The notes under the pieces were generated by a model that saw only the letters and a program-made list of their open reading frames with translations, did not search any database and was not told where the DNA came from. Positions 16,334-25,841 of a stretch of DNA of 64,000 nucleotides are shown here, in pieces. The first letter of the stretch is position 1, and each line of letters starts with the position of its first letter. The stretch is from Nodosilinea sp. WJT8-NPBG4 (lineage in GTDB: Bacteria > Cyanobacteriota > Cyanobacteriia > Phormidesmidales > Phormidesmidaceae): assembly GCA_019359285.1 (NCBI GenBank), contig JAHHHQ010000049.1, positions 1-64,000 of the forward strand. Reading direction: 5' to 3'. The translations under genes were made by a program, and so were the position numbers.

Positions 16334-17416
16334 ATGGCAATGGTTTATCCTGGTTCTTCATCTCCCCCCGATGCCGATGCGGTGCAGGATGTGCTGCTGC
16401 GGCTGCGGCGTAAAGAAGGCACTTGGGTCAACTGGGCCCAGGGCTGCCAAGCTTTGCAAAAGGCGCGGTTCACCCCCCAGCAAATTTTTGAAGAAACTGG
16501 TTTTGAGCCCATTCACCAAAACCAGATTATGGTGGCGGAGCAGGTCTACCAATCTATTCTCAAGGCCGGGGTGACCGAGGCGACCGTGGCCCACTTTACC
16601 GAGCGGGGCAGCGATTCGCTCTATGAGCTGCGGGTGCTTTCCCAGGGCGATCGCGCCGCCACCGCCGACTTTATTTTTCAGCACGGCCTCGACTCTGAGG
16701 AGGTGCGCGATCTGGTGAAGCCGATCAAAGAATACGCCTACCGCAAAGATAAGCCCCAGGGCTTTGACGATGGGCCGGGAGATGCAATCGCCTACCATTT
16801 CTGGAAGCTGGCCCGTCAAAAAGACGATCTGCAAGACCGATCGCGCCTGATTGCCCAGGGCCTGCGCTTTGCCCAAAGCCCCACCGCCCGACAGCATATT
16901 GAAAAGCTACTGACCGACTTTACGGTCGTCAAAGACCGCCCCGCCCCCCGGTTGCCCCTCTACCGGCTCGAAACTGAAAGTGAGCTGCCGCGCATGATCC
17001 CCGTGGTGGGGCAGATGCCGCTGACGGTGGATGATTTGAAGGCGGTGCCCGTAGTGGTGGCGGAAGAACCCTTCAGCATGGTCAGCGCTAACGGCGCCAG
17101 CGCCTGGATTGCGGTGCCCGGCTGGCAGGTGATTTTTCGGGCCGAGGACCCGGTGGGAATTCTCATCCAGGCCCGGCAGTTACCCAACTACCCCGCCGAT
17201 GCCGCCGATGATACGGTGCTGGTGGTGGTCGATCGCAGCGATCGCACCTGGGACGACGACGGCTACTTTCTCACCGTTAAGGACGATCAGCTGGCCCTAT
17301 CTTGGACACCCAGTCTGATTGAAACTCCCGTTTTGGGCAAAGTAATTCTCATTCTGCGGCCCAAGCGCATTTTGGATGAAAACTACAACCGCGAACTCTG
17401 GCAGCTAGACGAATAG
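16334..17416 (+). CDS. raf1: RuBisCO accumulation factor 1 (Raf1)
   Basis: Raf1 is a dimeric chaperone that brackets RbcL dimers during assembly of RuBisCO in the cytosol or carboxysome precursor. The 360-residue product has the family layout: an N-terminal helical domain (about 15-190, with LRRKEGTWVNWAQGCQ and ARFTPQQIFEETGFEP), a flexible linker, and a C-terminal beta domain (about 210-355) with PLTVDDLKAVP and ending in LRPKRILDENYNRELWQLDE. Length is typical. GTG 16328 or ATG 16340 are alternative starts. It is followed after 9 bp by a small gene, probably cotranscribed. Confidence 0.93.
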   Translation: MAMVYPGSSSPPDADAVQDVLLRLRRKEGTWVNWAQGCQALQKARFTPQQIFEETGFEPIHQNQIMVAEQVYQSILKAGVTEATVAHFTERGSDSLYELRVLSQGDRAATADFIFQHGLDSEEVRDLVKPIKEYAYRKDKPQGFDDGPGDAIAYHFWKLARQKDDLQDRSRLIAQGLRFAQSPTARQHIEKLLTDFTVVKDRPAPRLPLYRLETESELPRMIPVVGQMPLTVDDLKAVPVVVAEEPFSMVSANGASAWIAVPGWQVIFRAEDPVGILIQARQLPNYPADAADDTVLVVVDRSDRTWDDDGYFLTVKDDQLALSWTPSLIETPVLGKVILILRPKRILDENYNRELWQLDE

Positions 17417-17425
17417 GAGACAACT

Positions 17426-17635
17426 ATGGGCCTCGAACGACGCTTATCTCGCACCATGTTCTTAAATACCGAGATCGTGGAGCTGCGGCAAATGTGCTTC
17501 ACCCCTGGTCGCGTGTTTGAACCGGGCAAATATATTGCCGGCGACCTGCCCGATACGGCCTTTGAAATGGGCTTGGTAGAAAAGCTGCCGCCAGTGCGGG
17601 GCAAGAGTGAGGAGATTGGGGATCCTCCGGAGTGA
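17426..17635 (+). CDS. Small conserved-looking hypothetical protein
   Basis: A 69-residue protein beginning MGLERRLSRTMFLNTEIVEL; no function is known to me. AGGAG five bases before the ATG and the 9-bp gap to raf1 support translation as a second cistron. The first ~50 residues look structured; the C-terminal Pro/Glu-rich tail does not. Confidence 0.6.
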   Translation: MGLERRLSRTMFLNTEIVELRQMCFTPGRVFEPGKYIAGDLPDTAFEMGLVEKLPPVRGKSEEIGDPPE

Positions 17636-17670
17636 TGGGGAAGGTGAGGGAGATGAGGAGATGGGGTGGA

Positions 17671-17755
17671 AAGTTTTGAGTGCTCAGTTTTAAGTGAATA
17701 GTTGAAGGCATGAATTCAAAACTCAACACTCAAAATTCAAAACTTTCTTCCCTCA
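17671..17755. repeat. Intergenic palindromic repeat (copy 1)
   Basis: An imperfect inverted repeat rich in GAAAGTTTTGAGT, CTCAGTTTT and CAAAATTCAAAAC blocks. A related copy lies at 26797-26881. Such AT-rich non-coding palindromes are dispersed in many cyanobacterial genomes. It sits downstream of the small gene at 17426. Confidence 0.65.
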
Positions 17756-17820
17756 CTCCCCACCCACTTCCCTCAAACTTTTAAGACAACGTGACCTAGC
17801 TACAGCATCCTCTGCCGTCA

Positions 17821-17858
17821 GCCAAGTACCACAGATCGTAGTATCTGTGGTACTTGGC
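17821..17858. repeat. 16-bp perfect palindrome
   Basis: GCCAAGTACCACAGAT (17821-17836) is repeated as its exact reverse complement at 17843-17858 around the 6-bp loop CGTAGT. It lies at the 5' edge of a decayed gene. There is no T-run, so it may be the end of a small mobile element and not a terminator. Confidence 0.7.
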
Positions 17859-17865
17859 AGTGGCT

Positions 17866-18195
17866 GCGACATCCTTAACGCCTCGGAAATTGCCCTCGCT
17901 GCAACGACCCCAGATCATTGTCTGCGGTCTGGGGCGTACGGGATTGCGAATTTTTAGCCTGCTGCGGCAGCAGGGGGCACAGGTGTCCGGCGTCGTGCGC
18001 ATCTTCGATGCCGAGTTTGCCCAGCAGGTGCAGCAGGTGTTTGAGTTTGACCAGGTGCTCAGCCCAATGGATTTGGCTGCTCCTACCTTTGCCGCTGCTG
18101 CCTTGGGAGGGGCGCATTTTAGGCAACGGCATGTCTGGGGATCTGCTGTGGGTGGCGATCGCAACGCTGATCACTCCCCACCATCCCTTCTATAA
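17866..18195 (+). pseudogene. TrkA-N / potassium-channel NAD-binding protein, decayed
   Basis: The plus strand encodes the start of a Rossmann TrkA-N domain (QIIVCGLGRTGLRIFSLLRQ) that jumps, without a break in frame, to the end of the same domain type (RIFDAEFAQQVQQVFEFDQV, then LSPMDLAAPTFAAAALGG). About 80 residues normally lie between these parts. A later +2 frame continues with GNGMSGDLLWVAIATLITPH. The internal deletion and frameshift mark it as a broken gene of K+ transport regulation. Confidence 0.65.
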
Positions 18196-18347
18196 ACCAG
18201 CCTATCCAGACCATCGCTCAGACGCTTTGAGGTAAGGCAACAGTCATGACAATGGCCCTCGCTAACCGCCAACTGCCTGAATTGTAGCTTTCTGAAATCC
18301 TCTCGTTTAGCCTCCCGCTACAATATCCCCAGTAACTATGAACCACC

Positions 18348-19841
18348 ATGGGGCGCACACCCACCCTCACCTACGATCGCGGCACCCTGATCCTGCACCC
18401 ACCGCCGCGGGGCAAAAGCTGGGTAGACTTCGCCCACTGGGACGACCGCATTGAGAAATTCCGCGTCCCCGCTCAGCAGTACCGCGCTCTGGTCGAAACC
18501 CTGCGAGCCGAGCAAGTGCCCTTCAACGATCAGGCCCAGACCTTCAAGCCGCTAGAGCTTGATCCCCGGCTGAGTCTAGAACCCTATCCCCATCAAACAG
18601 AAGCTCTTCAAGCCTGGATCGACCAGCGCTGGCGTGGAGTTGTAGTGCTGCCCACCGCTAGCGGCAAAACCTTCTTAGCCCAAATGGCCATGCAAGCCAC
18701 GCCTCGACCCACGCTAATTACCGTGCCGACGCTGGACTTGATGCACCAATGGTATGCCCATTTAGAGGCGGCCTTTCCCGACGTGGAGGTGGGACTTTTG
18801 GGCGGGGGATCAAAGGATCGCACGCCGATTTTAGTGGCCACCTACGACAGTGCCGCCATCCACGCCGAGAGCTTAGGCAATCAATACGCTCTGCTGATCT
18901 GCGACGAGTGTCACCATCTGCCCAGCGACTTTAATCGGGTGATTGCTGAATATTCCATCGCGCCCTATCGGCTGGGGTTGACTGCCACCCCCGATCGCGC
19001 CGATGGTCGTCATGAGGATTTGACCCATCTGCTGGGGCCAGTGGTTTACGCCAAGTCAGCGGCGGATCTGTCGGGGGATGCCCTGGCCCCGTTTCAGATT
19101 GTGCCGATTAGGGTGAAGCTGTCAAACCAGGAGCGATCGCGCTACGACCAACTGATTGCCCAGCGCAACCGCTTTTTGCAGGAGGCTAACATCTGGCTTA
19201 GCTCGGCCCAGGGATGGCAGCGATTTGTTCGAGCCAGTGCCCAATCCCCTAGCGGGCGGCGGGCAATGCTGGCCCACCGAGAGGCGCGGGCGATCGCCCT
19301 GGGTACTGAGGGCAAACTGCGAGTGCTCGCCGACCTGCTCGCTCAGCACCACCCCGATCGCACGATCATATTTACAAACGACAATGCCACGGTTTACCAC
19401 ATCTCCGAGACTTTTTTGATCCCCGCTATTACCCACCAAACTCCGGTCAAAGAGCGCCACGCCATCCTCCAAGATTTCCGCAGTGGCCAGTACCCTACCC
19501 TGGTGGTCAGCCACGTACTCAATGAAGGGGTGGATGTGCCCGAGGCGCGGGTGGCCATTTTGCTGTCGGGCAGCGGCTCTACTCGCGAGTATGTGCAGCG
19601 GCTGGGGCGCATTTTACGCAAGGGCAGTGGCAACAAGCAGGCCATGCTTTACGAAGTTGTGGCTGAAGAAACCACCGAAGAAGCCATTTCCAGTCGTCGC
19701 CGCCAGGGAGTGCAACCGTCGCCGGCTAGTTCTCGCCAGCTAGAGCTAGTGCCGGTGAAACCGGTCTATAGCGTTGATCCCCTACCAGCCGTGCCGCGAG
19801 CAGCAGAAGCACCGCCCCTACCTCCCCCCGACCCAGCTTGA
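18348..19841 (+). CDS. XPB/Ssl2-like superfamily 2 DNA helicase
   Basis: A 497-residue ATP-dependent helicase. The N-terminal ~75 residues form the substrate-recognition part seen in XPB-like proteins. Motor motifs follow: Walker A LPTASGKT (101-108), a DECH box (CDECHH, about 185), TATPDR (about 212), and the C-terminal RecA domain with GVDVPEA and QRLGRILRKG (about 415-425). The last ~50 residues are Pro-rich and probably disordered. Family members act in DNA repair or in phage defence; this copy sits alone in core chromosome, so repair is the safer guess. Confidence 0.85.
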   Translation: MGRTPTLTYDRGTLILHPPPRGKSWVDFAHWDDRIEKFRVPAQQYRALVETLRAEQVPFNDQAQTFKPLELDPRLSLEPYPHQTEALQAWIDQRWRGVVVLPTASGKTFLAQMAMQATPRPTLITVPTLDLMHQWYAHLEAAFPDVEVGLLGGGSKDRTPILVATYDSAAIHAESLGNQYALLICDECHHLPSDFNRVIAEYSIAPYRLGLTATPDRADGRHEDLTHLLGPVVYAKSAADLSGDALAPFQIVPIRVKLSNQERSRYDQLIAQRNRFLQEANIWLSSAQGWQRFVRASAQSPSGRRAMLAHREARAIALGTEGKLRVLADLLAQHHPDRTIIFTNDNATVYHISETFLIPAITHQTPVKERHAILQDFRSGQYPTLVVSHVLNEGVDVPEARVAILLSGSGSTREYVQRLGRILRKGSGNKQAMLYEVVAEETTEEAISSRRRQGVQPSPASSRQLELVPVKPVYSVDPLPAVPRAAEAPPLPPPDPA

Positions 19842-20308
19842 GCGCTTATCTATGCCACAAAAATAAGCCCAAAGATAGTGGCCACAGGTGTGCTCAGAAA
19901 GCTCCTCAAACGCTATCTTAGTAGTAAGCTAAAGTCTTGTTAGAAAAGGGTTATCAGCGATCGCGCCCAAACCTAACATCGGAGCTTTGCCCACGGCTTA
20001 ATGCCGCGTTTCATTTAGTGATCTTGGGCTTCCCCCCACAGCCCTACGTGTCGGGTTTTGCCCTAGTTAACGAGAGTTAAGTCACGAGCTAGGTAAGCCT
20101 GGTGGTCTAGTTCTTTGGCCTGCCGCAGTTATAGCGCTGGCCAAAGACTCGCCTCTTACTGCCAGATTTGAGCCTTAACTTCCATTAACTTGGGAACCAG
20201 CTTGCTTGGGTTCTCAAACTCTGGGCAGCACGGCCGTACTTTTTCATAGCTTTGGCCATTGCCCCAGCGCCAAGCATTCCTGCTTTCTCCATCCCCACCA
20301 ATCCTTCG
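19842..20308. other. Intergenic region, nothing recognised
   Basis: About 470 bp between the helicase and the exported protein. No coding frame, RNA gene or clear terminator is evident. It must contain the promoter of the downstream gene. Confidence 0.4.
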
Positions 20309-21049
20309 ATGAGTCACCTGTTTGCTACGGCTTTGTTCCTTACCCTTGGTGTTGGCTCAGCGGGGCTGTTGACAGTCTCTGCCCAACCAACCCAGGCCCA
20401 GACTTTCAACTCCCTAGGCCCTTTGCAAACTGAGTTGATGAGCACCAGTTCTGTGGTGCCAGCGCTCGCCAATTACCTAGCTCAAGTAGAGACGCCCCTA
20501 GCAGCAGAAGCGGGGATCGCAGAGACTGAGGCTGCTGCTTCCAGCGAGCAAGGCCAGTCTTTGGATGCGATCGCCGCCACGGTTTGCGCCCATCTACCGG
20601 AGTGGGAGCGCCCGTCGGCGATCGCTCAAACTAAGCAGCTAGAAGCCATGCCCTACTATGGTGAAGGGCTCGATACCGATCCCATGGCTGAGCTGGCTAA
20701 AGCCTGGTGGAGCCACGAAGTCTTTGTGTTCACCACCTATGGTCTAAGTGCCCGCACCGATCCCCTTTACCTCTCCGGGGTGTGGACAGCGATGGATGAC
20801 ATTTGGGACTGCTACAACGGCGATCAGCCCGAGCAAATTAACCAGGGAGAGCTAGCAGAAATGTGGCTGCTGCATCACCGCTTGGTCAACCTAGAATGGC
20901 AAGACAATCAGTATCTGGTCACCGTTGAGCCCGTGGGCACTGGACTGCAACTGGTGCAGTTTCCCCGCCGCGAGAGTGGCCAGACCTTGCCCCTTAGCAT
21001 TGTTTCCACTACAGGCCAGGCTCTGGCAGTGATGTCTGGCGATTGGTGA
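20309..21049 (+). CDS. Exported hypothetical protein
   Basis: From the ATG at 20309 the 246-residue product starts with a hydrophobic segment (FATALFLTLGVGSAGLLTVS) and an AQA-type cleavage site near residue 31, so it is probably exported. The mature part contains two Cys residues (VCAHLP and WDCYNG) and Trp-rich strands. I do not recognise a family. A strong terminator follows at 21072-21111. Confidence 0.7.
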   Translation: MSHLFATALFLTLGVGSAGLLTVSAQPTQAQTFNSLGPLQTELMSTSSVVPALANYLAQVETPLAAEAGIAETEAAASSEQGQSLDAIAATVCAHLPEWERPSAIAQTKQLEAMPYYGEGLDTDPMAELAKAWWSHEVFVFTTYGLSARTDPLYLSGVWTAMDDIWDCYNGDQPEQINQGELAEMWLLHHRLVNLEWQDNQYLVTVEPVGTGLQLVQFPRRESGQTLPLSIVSTTGQALAVMSGDW

Positions 21050-21071
21050 TCCCCACCAATACATTGTTTAT

Positions 21072-21111
21072 AGGAAAAGCCCCCAACTCAGCTGAGTTGG
21101 GGGCTTTTCCT
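21072..21111 (+). terminator. Rho-independent terminator
   Basis: A 20-bp arm starting AGGAAAAGCCCCC pairs with its full reverse complement, centred on CAGCTG. The A- and T-rich outer stem could stop transcription from both sides: the exported-protein gene and secG. Confidence 0.85.
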
Positions 21112-21269
21112 ATTCTTTATAAGCTCTGGCCCAGCCCGCTAGTACCCTGGTTCTCTCGATTGGCAAGGGCAAACAGCGTTTGCTCCTACAGAACGACCCA
21201 TCTTTGAATCAAGGGCATTGAACCGAGCGTTGGATGAGTACCATTCCTAGAGCCAGAAATCCAAGGGTT

Positions 21270-21524
21270 CTAAAGGGCGGGGGGAGCGGCGGCCACATCA
21301 AGCCAGCCCGCACTTAGCACTACCGTCAGGCCCATAAACAGAACGGTCAAGGTCCAAGTGACGCGGTTGAGGGTAGTTTCAGCGCTTTTGGTACTGGTAA
21401 AGAGCTGAGCTTGGCCACCGAGGCCGCCCAAACCATCGCCCTTAGGACTATGCAGCAGCACCAGGGCCGTTAGACCCACAGCAGCAACCATCCAGATAAC
21501 CTTCAAAATTGTGATAACTATCAT
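21270..21524 (-). CDS. secG: Protein-export membrane protein SecG
   Basis: SecG is the small accessory subunit of the SecYEG translocon in the plasma and thylakoid membranes. The 84-residue product has two membrane segments (about 2-22 and 55-75) linked by the family's HSPKGDGLGGLGGQAQLFTS loop. It lies 90 bp downstream of gpmI on the same strand, an arrangement common in cyanobacteria, and is probably cotranscribed with it. Confidence 0.93.
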   Translation of the reverse strand: MIVITILKVIWMVAAVGLTALVLLHSPKGDGLGGLGGQAQLFTSTKSAETTLNRVTWTLTVLFMGLTVVLSAGWLDVAAAPPAL

Positions 21525-21614
21525 CGCGTTTCTAAACCAACCTGCTCAAAATGACGGCCCAACCTTCACTATACCCCAAGCCTCCCAGCCATTCCAGCAT
21601 CGCCTTTGCTAGGG

Positions 21615-23213
21615 CTAGAGGGAGAGTTTGACCGGGGTACGGTTGTTGCGAATTTCCACATCGGCGGGGAGAAACATGGAGCGCCCGGTCATTTCTTGGG
21701 GCTGGGGCAGACCCAGAATTTGCAGAATGGTCGGGGCAATGTCAGACAGCCGCCCGTCTTCGCGCAGGTTAACGTCACCACCGTAGGCAGGCACCTTGAG
21801 TTTCTCACCTTCGACCAGAATAAAGGGCACCGGGTTGGTGGTGTGGGCTGTCCAGGGCTTGTGGTTTTCGTCCCACATCAGCTCGGCGTTGCCGTGGTCA
21901 GCAATGATAATGGCGGTGCCGCCAGCCTTGCCAATACCGTCGATTAAGCGGCCCAGTTCGTGGTCGACGGCCTGAAGAGCCGTGATTGTAGACTCCATTT
22001 TGCCAGTGTGGCCCACCATATCGGGGTTGGCGTAGTTGATCACCACCAGAGAATAAATCCCTTTTTTAATAGCAGCTAGGGCGGTGTTGGTCACCGCCTC
22101 TGCCGACATAGCTGGAGCCTTATCGTAGGTCGCGACCATGGGGCTAGATACTAGCTCCCGGTCTTCGCCCTTTAGAGGTTCTTCCAGACCACCATTAAAG
22201 AAGTAGGTGACGTGGGCGTACTTTTCAGTTTCGGCGGTGCGAAACTGCTTGAGCCCGTTGTTGGCCACTACTTCGCCCAAAATATTGCTCAGGTTTTGAG
22301 GCTGAAAGGCCACCTTCACCGGCATCTCTGGGTCGTACTGGGTCATGGTGACGAAGTTGGGCGGAGCGATTAACTCCCGCTCAAAGCCTTTGAAGTTGGG
22401 ATCGACTAGAGCCTGGGTGAGCTGCCGGGCGCGATCGGGGCGGAAGTTGAAGAAGATCACGCCGTCCTCTGGTGCGATCGCACCAGGGGCCAGCCGCACT
22501 GGCTCGACAAATTCATCGTTGATCTCCTGGTCATAGGACTCCAGCAGGGCTGCCATGGCAGTTTTGCCGCTGCCCTCGCCAGGGTCGGTCATCACTCGGT
22601 AGGCCTTCTCGACGCGGTCCCAGCGGTTATCGCGATCCATGGCGTAGTAGCGGCCGCTGAGAGTCACTAGGCGGCCCAGACCGAGCTGATCAACGTAGTT
22701 CTGAATTTTTTGTACTGCCACCTGGCCTTCGGTGGGTTTGGTGTCACGACCATCGGTAATGACGTGAATGCAAACTTCGTCAATGTCTTGGGCTTTAGCC
22801 ATCTCCAGCAGACCAAACAGATGGGAGAGGTGAGAGTGCACCCCTCCCTCAGAGCACAGCCCCACCAGGTGCAGCTTGCTGTTGCGGAAGCGCACCGCCT
22901 GACACACCTCTAGCAAGGCCTCATTTTCTTGCAGAGTGCCGTCTTCTACCGCGTCAGAAATACGCACCAATTCTTGAGGCACAATGCGCCCCGCACCAAT
23001 GTTGAGATGACCAACTTCCGAGTTGCCCATCTGACCGTCAGGCAGCCCCACATCCTTGCCTGAGGTACGAATCAAAGTGTGGGGGTAAGCGGCCCACAGA
23101 CTGTCCATAACCGGAGTCTTTGCGGCGGCGATAGCGTTACCGTCGGTATTTTCCCGATATCCCCAGCCGTCGAGAATGATTAAAACCATCGGCGGGATTG
23201 ACGCTTGACTCAT
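21615..23213 (-). CDS. gpmI: 2,3-bisphosphoglycerate-independent phosphoglycerate mutase
   Basis: GpmI interconverts 3- and 2-phosphoglycerate in glycolysis using two Mn ions and a phosphoserine intermediate. The 532-residue protein has D15 (LIILDGWGYR), the catalytic S65 in GQMGNSEVGH, the DGRDTKP loop, the NFRPDRARQL segment and metal ligands in ADHGNAE near residue 450. Full length for the family. secG follows on the same strand. Confidence 0.96.
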   Translation of the reverse strand: MSQASIPPMVLIILDGWGYRENTDGNAIAAAKTPVMDSLWAAYPHTLIRTSGKDVGLPDGQMGNSEVGHLNIGAGRIVPQELVRISDAVEDGTLQENEALLEVCQAVRFRNSKLHLVGLCSEGGVHSHLSHLFGLLEMAKAQDIDEVCIHVITDGRDTKPTEGQVAVQKIQNYVDQLGLGRLVTLSGRYYAMDRDNRWDRVEKAYRVMTDPGEGSGKTAMAALLESYDQEINDEFVEPVRLAPGAIAPEDGVIFFNFRPDRARQLTQALVDPNFKGFERELIAPPNFVTMTQYDPEMPVKVAFQPQNLSNILGEVVANNGLKQFRTAETEKYAHVTYFFNGGLEEPLKGEDRELVSSPMVATYDKAPAMSAEAVTNTALAAIKKGIYSLVVINYANPDMVGHTGKMESTITALQAVDHELGRLIDGIGKAGGTAIIIADHGNAELMWDENHKPWTAHTTNPVPFILVEGEKLKVPAYGGDVNLREDGRLSDIAPTILQILGLPQPQEMTGRSMFLPADVEIRNNRTPVKLSL

Positions 23214-23498
23214 AGGTAAGAATCCTTGGGAGTTGGACTAACGTCTCAGCAATCATACTATCCAGAAATTTGGCCCCAATCTGAGCTGGGACGGAGCTGG
23301 AATAGCCGTTTCAAGATTCACTTACACGCGATCGCGCCGGGTAGATACGGTTTTCGATGCTGCGAGGGCAGACTCACAGCACGAAAAGCTAGCAGTTGTA
23401 CTCTAGACCCAGCCTAAACGCGCTATACAGGCATGTGACCAGGTTAAAGCGCAATTTAAGAGAAATTTTTATAAACTGCATATTACTCTACATCGGCG

Positions 23499-25208
23499 TC
23501 ATTTTGTAACGCCTGCTTTGCGTTTGGCCTGCTGTTGCTGGCGCTTGGCATCGGCCTTAGCTTTTTTCTCAGCCTCCAGAGCGGCTCGCTTTTCGGCCTC
23601 GGCCTCTTCCGCCACCTTGTCGAGGTAATAGTGGTAGTCGCCCCGGTACAACCGCAGTTCGCCATCGCGAATTTCAACAATTTTGGTGGCTACGCGGGAG
23701 ATGAAGTAGCGGTCGTGGGAGACCAGTAGCACTGTGCCGTCGTAGTGCTGCAGGGCCTCTTCCAGCATCTCTTTAGCAGGGATGTCCAAGTGGTTGGTGG
23801 GCTCGTCGAGCATCATCAGGTTGGCGGGGCGCAGCAGCATTTTGGCTAGGGCGAGACGGGCCTTTTCGCCACCGCTGAGGGCTTTGACCTGCTTGAACGC
23901 CATATCGCCCGTGAACAGAAACCGCCCCAGCAGGGTGCGGACCTCTTCGTTAGTCCAGTCGGGCACTTCATCGTGGATGGTGGCGATGACGGTTTTTTCG
24001 AGGTCGAGGGCCTCGGCCTGGTTTTGCTCAAAATAGCTGGGGATCACGTTGTGGTCGCCCACCTCGACCTGACCGTCGGTGGGGGTTTCGAGCCCAGCGA
24101 TCATTCGCAGCAGGGTTGATTTGCCCGAGCCGTTGTGGCCGAGGAAGGCGATGCGATCGCCCCGCTCAATCAATAAATTTGTTCCCAGAAACAGGATCTT
24201 CTCGTCGTAGTTGTGGGTGAGATCGCTGATGGTGACCACCTCACGGCCGCTGCGAGGTGCGGGGGGAAAGCGGAAGTGCAGAGTGCGAACGCTGCCGGTA
24301 GGAGCCTCAATGCGCTCAACTTTGTCCAGCTGTTTCTCGCGGCTTTTGGCCTGGGTGCTGCGGGTGGCGCTGGCCCGAAAGCGATCGACAAAGGCCTGCT
24401 GCTTGGCAATTTCTTTTTGCTGGCGCTCGAAGGTGCTGAGCTGGGCGGCCAGGCTTTCTTCTTTTTGGGTCAGGTAGGCGGTGTAGTTGCCGAGGTAGGT
24501 GGTGGAGACACCGCGCTCAGTTTCAACAATCTGGGTGCAGAGGCGATCGAGAAATTCTCGGTCGTGGGAGACGATCACCATGGGGGTGGTGAGCTTTTTG
24601 AGGTAGCCCTCTAGCCACTCAATGGTGTCGAGGTCGAGGTGGTTGGTAGGCTCGTCGAGCAGCAGCACGTCGGGAGCCTGCAGCAAGATTTTGCCTAGGC
24701 CCATGCGCATCTGCCAGCCGCCGCTAAACTCGCTGACGTAGCGATCGCCGTCACTGGCCTCAAAGCCCATTTCGGGCAAAATTTTCTCAATTTGCGACTC
24801 TAGGCCATAGCCACCCAAGGCATCAAATCGTCGCTGGAGCTTGTCTAGCTCGTGGATCAGGCGATCGAGTTCGTCAGGGTCGGCGGTCTCCATCAGCGTA
24901 GGGATGTGGTGCAGCTTTGACTGCACCTCGTTGGCCTCTTTAAATACCGTCCAAAATTCGTCGCGCACCGTATGGCTAGGGTCAACCTCAAACTCCTGGG
25001 AGAGGTAGGCGATTTTGAGGTCGGCGGGGCGAATGATGGTGCCCGTGGTGGGCTCGGTCTGACCGGTGATAATTTTGAGCTGGGTCGATTTGCCGGCACC
25101 ATTGACACCGACGAGGCCGATGCGATCGCCCGGCTTCACCTCCCAGTTCACGTCCTTGAGAACCTCCCCAGTCGGGTAAATCTTGCTGATGTGCTCTAAA
25201 CGCAGCAT
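23499..25208 (-). CDS. ABC-F family ATPase (ribosome-associated)
   Basis: A 569-residue soluble protein with two ABC domains and no membrane part. Domain 1 has Walker A GVNGAGKST (about 34-42) and signature FSGGWQMRMG; domain 2 has GHNGSGKST and LSGGEKARLALA, both with LLLDEPTNHLD or MMLDEPTNHLD Walker B segments. A charged inter-domain linker and a C-terminal Lys/Glu/Ala coiled coil (about 530-569) place it in the Uup/EttA-like ABC-F group that acts on ribosomal tRNA sites or rRNA. ATG 25208 is preferred to the in-frame TTG at 25220. Confidence 0.9.
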   Translation of the reverse strand: MLRLEHISKIYPTGEVLKDVNWEVKPGDRIGLVGVNGAGKSTQLKIITGQTEPTTGTIIRPADLKIAYLSQEFEVDPSHTVRDEFWTVFKEANEVQSKLHHIPTLMETADPDELDRLIHELDKLQRRFDALGGYGLESQIEKILPEMGFEASDGDRYVSEFSGGWQMRMGLGKILLQAPDVLLLDEPTNHLDLDTIEWLEGYLKKLTTPMVIVSHDREFLDRLCTQIVETERGVSTTYLGNYTAYLTQKEESLAAQLSTFERQQKEIAKQQAFVDRFRASATRSTQAKSREKQLDKVERIEAPTGSVRTLHFRFPPAPRSGREVVTISDLTHNYDEKILFLGTNLLIERGDRIAFLGHNGSGKSTLLRMIAGLETPTDGQVEVGDHNVIPSYFEQNQAEALDLEKTVIATIHDEVPDWTNEEVRTLLGRFLFTGDMAFKQVKALSGGEKARLALAKMLLRPANLMMLDEPTNHLDIPAKEMLEEALQHYDGTVLLVSHDRYFISRVATKIVEIRDGELRLYRGDYHYYLDKVAEEAEAEKRAALEAEKKAKADAKRQQQQAKRKAGVTK

Positions 25209-25354
25209 GGGTGGCTCCAAAGGCGGGGAGTAAACGAATCTTTACCAAAGGTAACGAAAAATGGGCACAGGTTGTTGACTCTTACGCTATCTAGCTAATT
25301 CATCTTTGAGAGAAAAATTGATCCGCCGCTGTGCCCATCAAAAAGAATGAAAAA

Positions 25355-25376
25355 AGGACGCAGCTAGGCTACGTCC
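25355..25376 (-). terminator. Rho-independent terminator of the gene at 25422
   Basis: AGGACG and CGTCCT form a short hairpin (nested AGC/GCT) whose minus-strand 3' side is followed by a T-run (AAAAA on the plus strand). Confidence 0.7.
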
Positions 25377-25421
25377 TCGTTGCTTCATCGGTAGGGCTTT
25401 GGCCCCAGCGATAACTACTGA

Positions 25422-25841
25422 CTACTTCTTCATGTCCTTGGCCATTTTGCGGAACATGTCGAGGCTGGTATCAACCTTGCGGCGATCGGCGCTAGCATCC
25501 TTCTTAACAGGGGGTTGAATAGAAACTTCAGACGGGGCAATCTTTTGCACAGATGCGCCCTGTTCTTGCAGTCGTTTGGCCTCTAGAGCAGAAATCTGCC
25601 GAACGCTTTCCTTTTCTACAGTGTCGCCCCGTTTTTTGGCGAAGGTGCGCCGTACGGTTTTAGACGAACGCATGTACTCAATGTTGCCGTAGCTCTTCGC
25701 GTCGTCCTCGTTCAAAAAGTAAGCCCCCCCAACCTGCTTAATGGTGGGCTGTTGGGGAGCGGGCTGCTGCCGCACGGGACGATCTGATTCTCCAGGGTTC
25801 TTAGCTTTGCCGCCAAATAGCCCGCGAATAAATCCAGTCAT
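25422..25841 (-). CDS. Conserved-looking cyanobacterial hypothetical protein
   Basis: A 139-residue charged protein beginning MTGFIRGLFGGKAK. After a Gln/Pro-rich stretch it carries GGAYFLNEDDAKSYGNIEYM and a basic RRTFAKKRG segment, ending in MAKDMKK. No enzyme motif and no membrane segment. I believe it belongs to a cyanobacterial family of unknown function, but do not know its role. Confidence 0.65.
   Translation of the reverse strand: MTGFIRGLFGGKAKNPGESDRPVRQQPAPQQPTIKQVGGAYFLNEDDAKSYGNIEYMRSSKTVRRTFAKKRGDTVEKESVRQISALEAKRLQEQGASVQKIAPSEVSIQPPVKKDASADRRKVDTSLDMFRKMAKDMKK

Noticed and set aside
16358..16897. 179-codon minus-strand ORF
   Set aside because: Antisense shadow of raf1.
17796..18174. 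Two overlapping minus-strand ORFs of about 100 codons
   Set aside because: Low-complexity antisense frames of the decayed TrkA-N gene.
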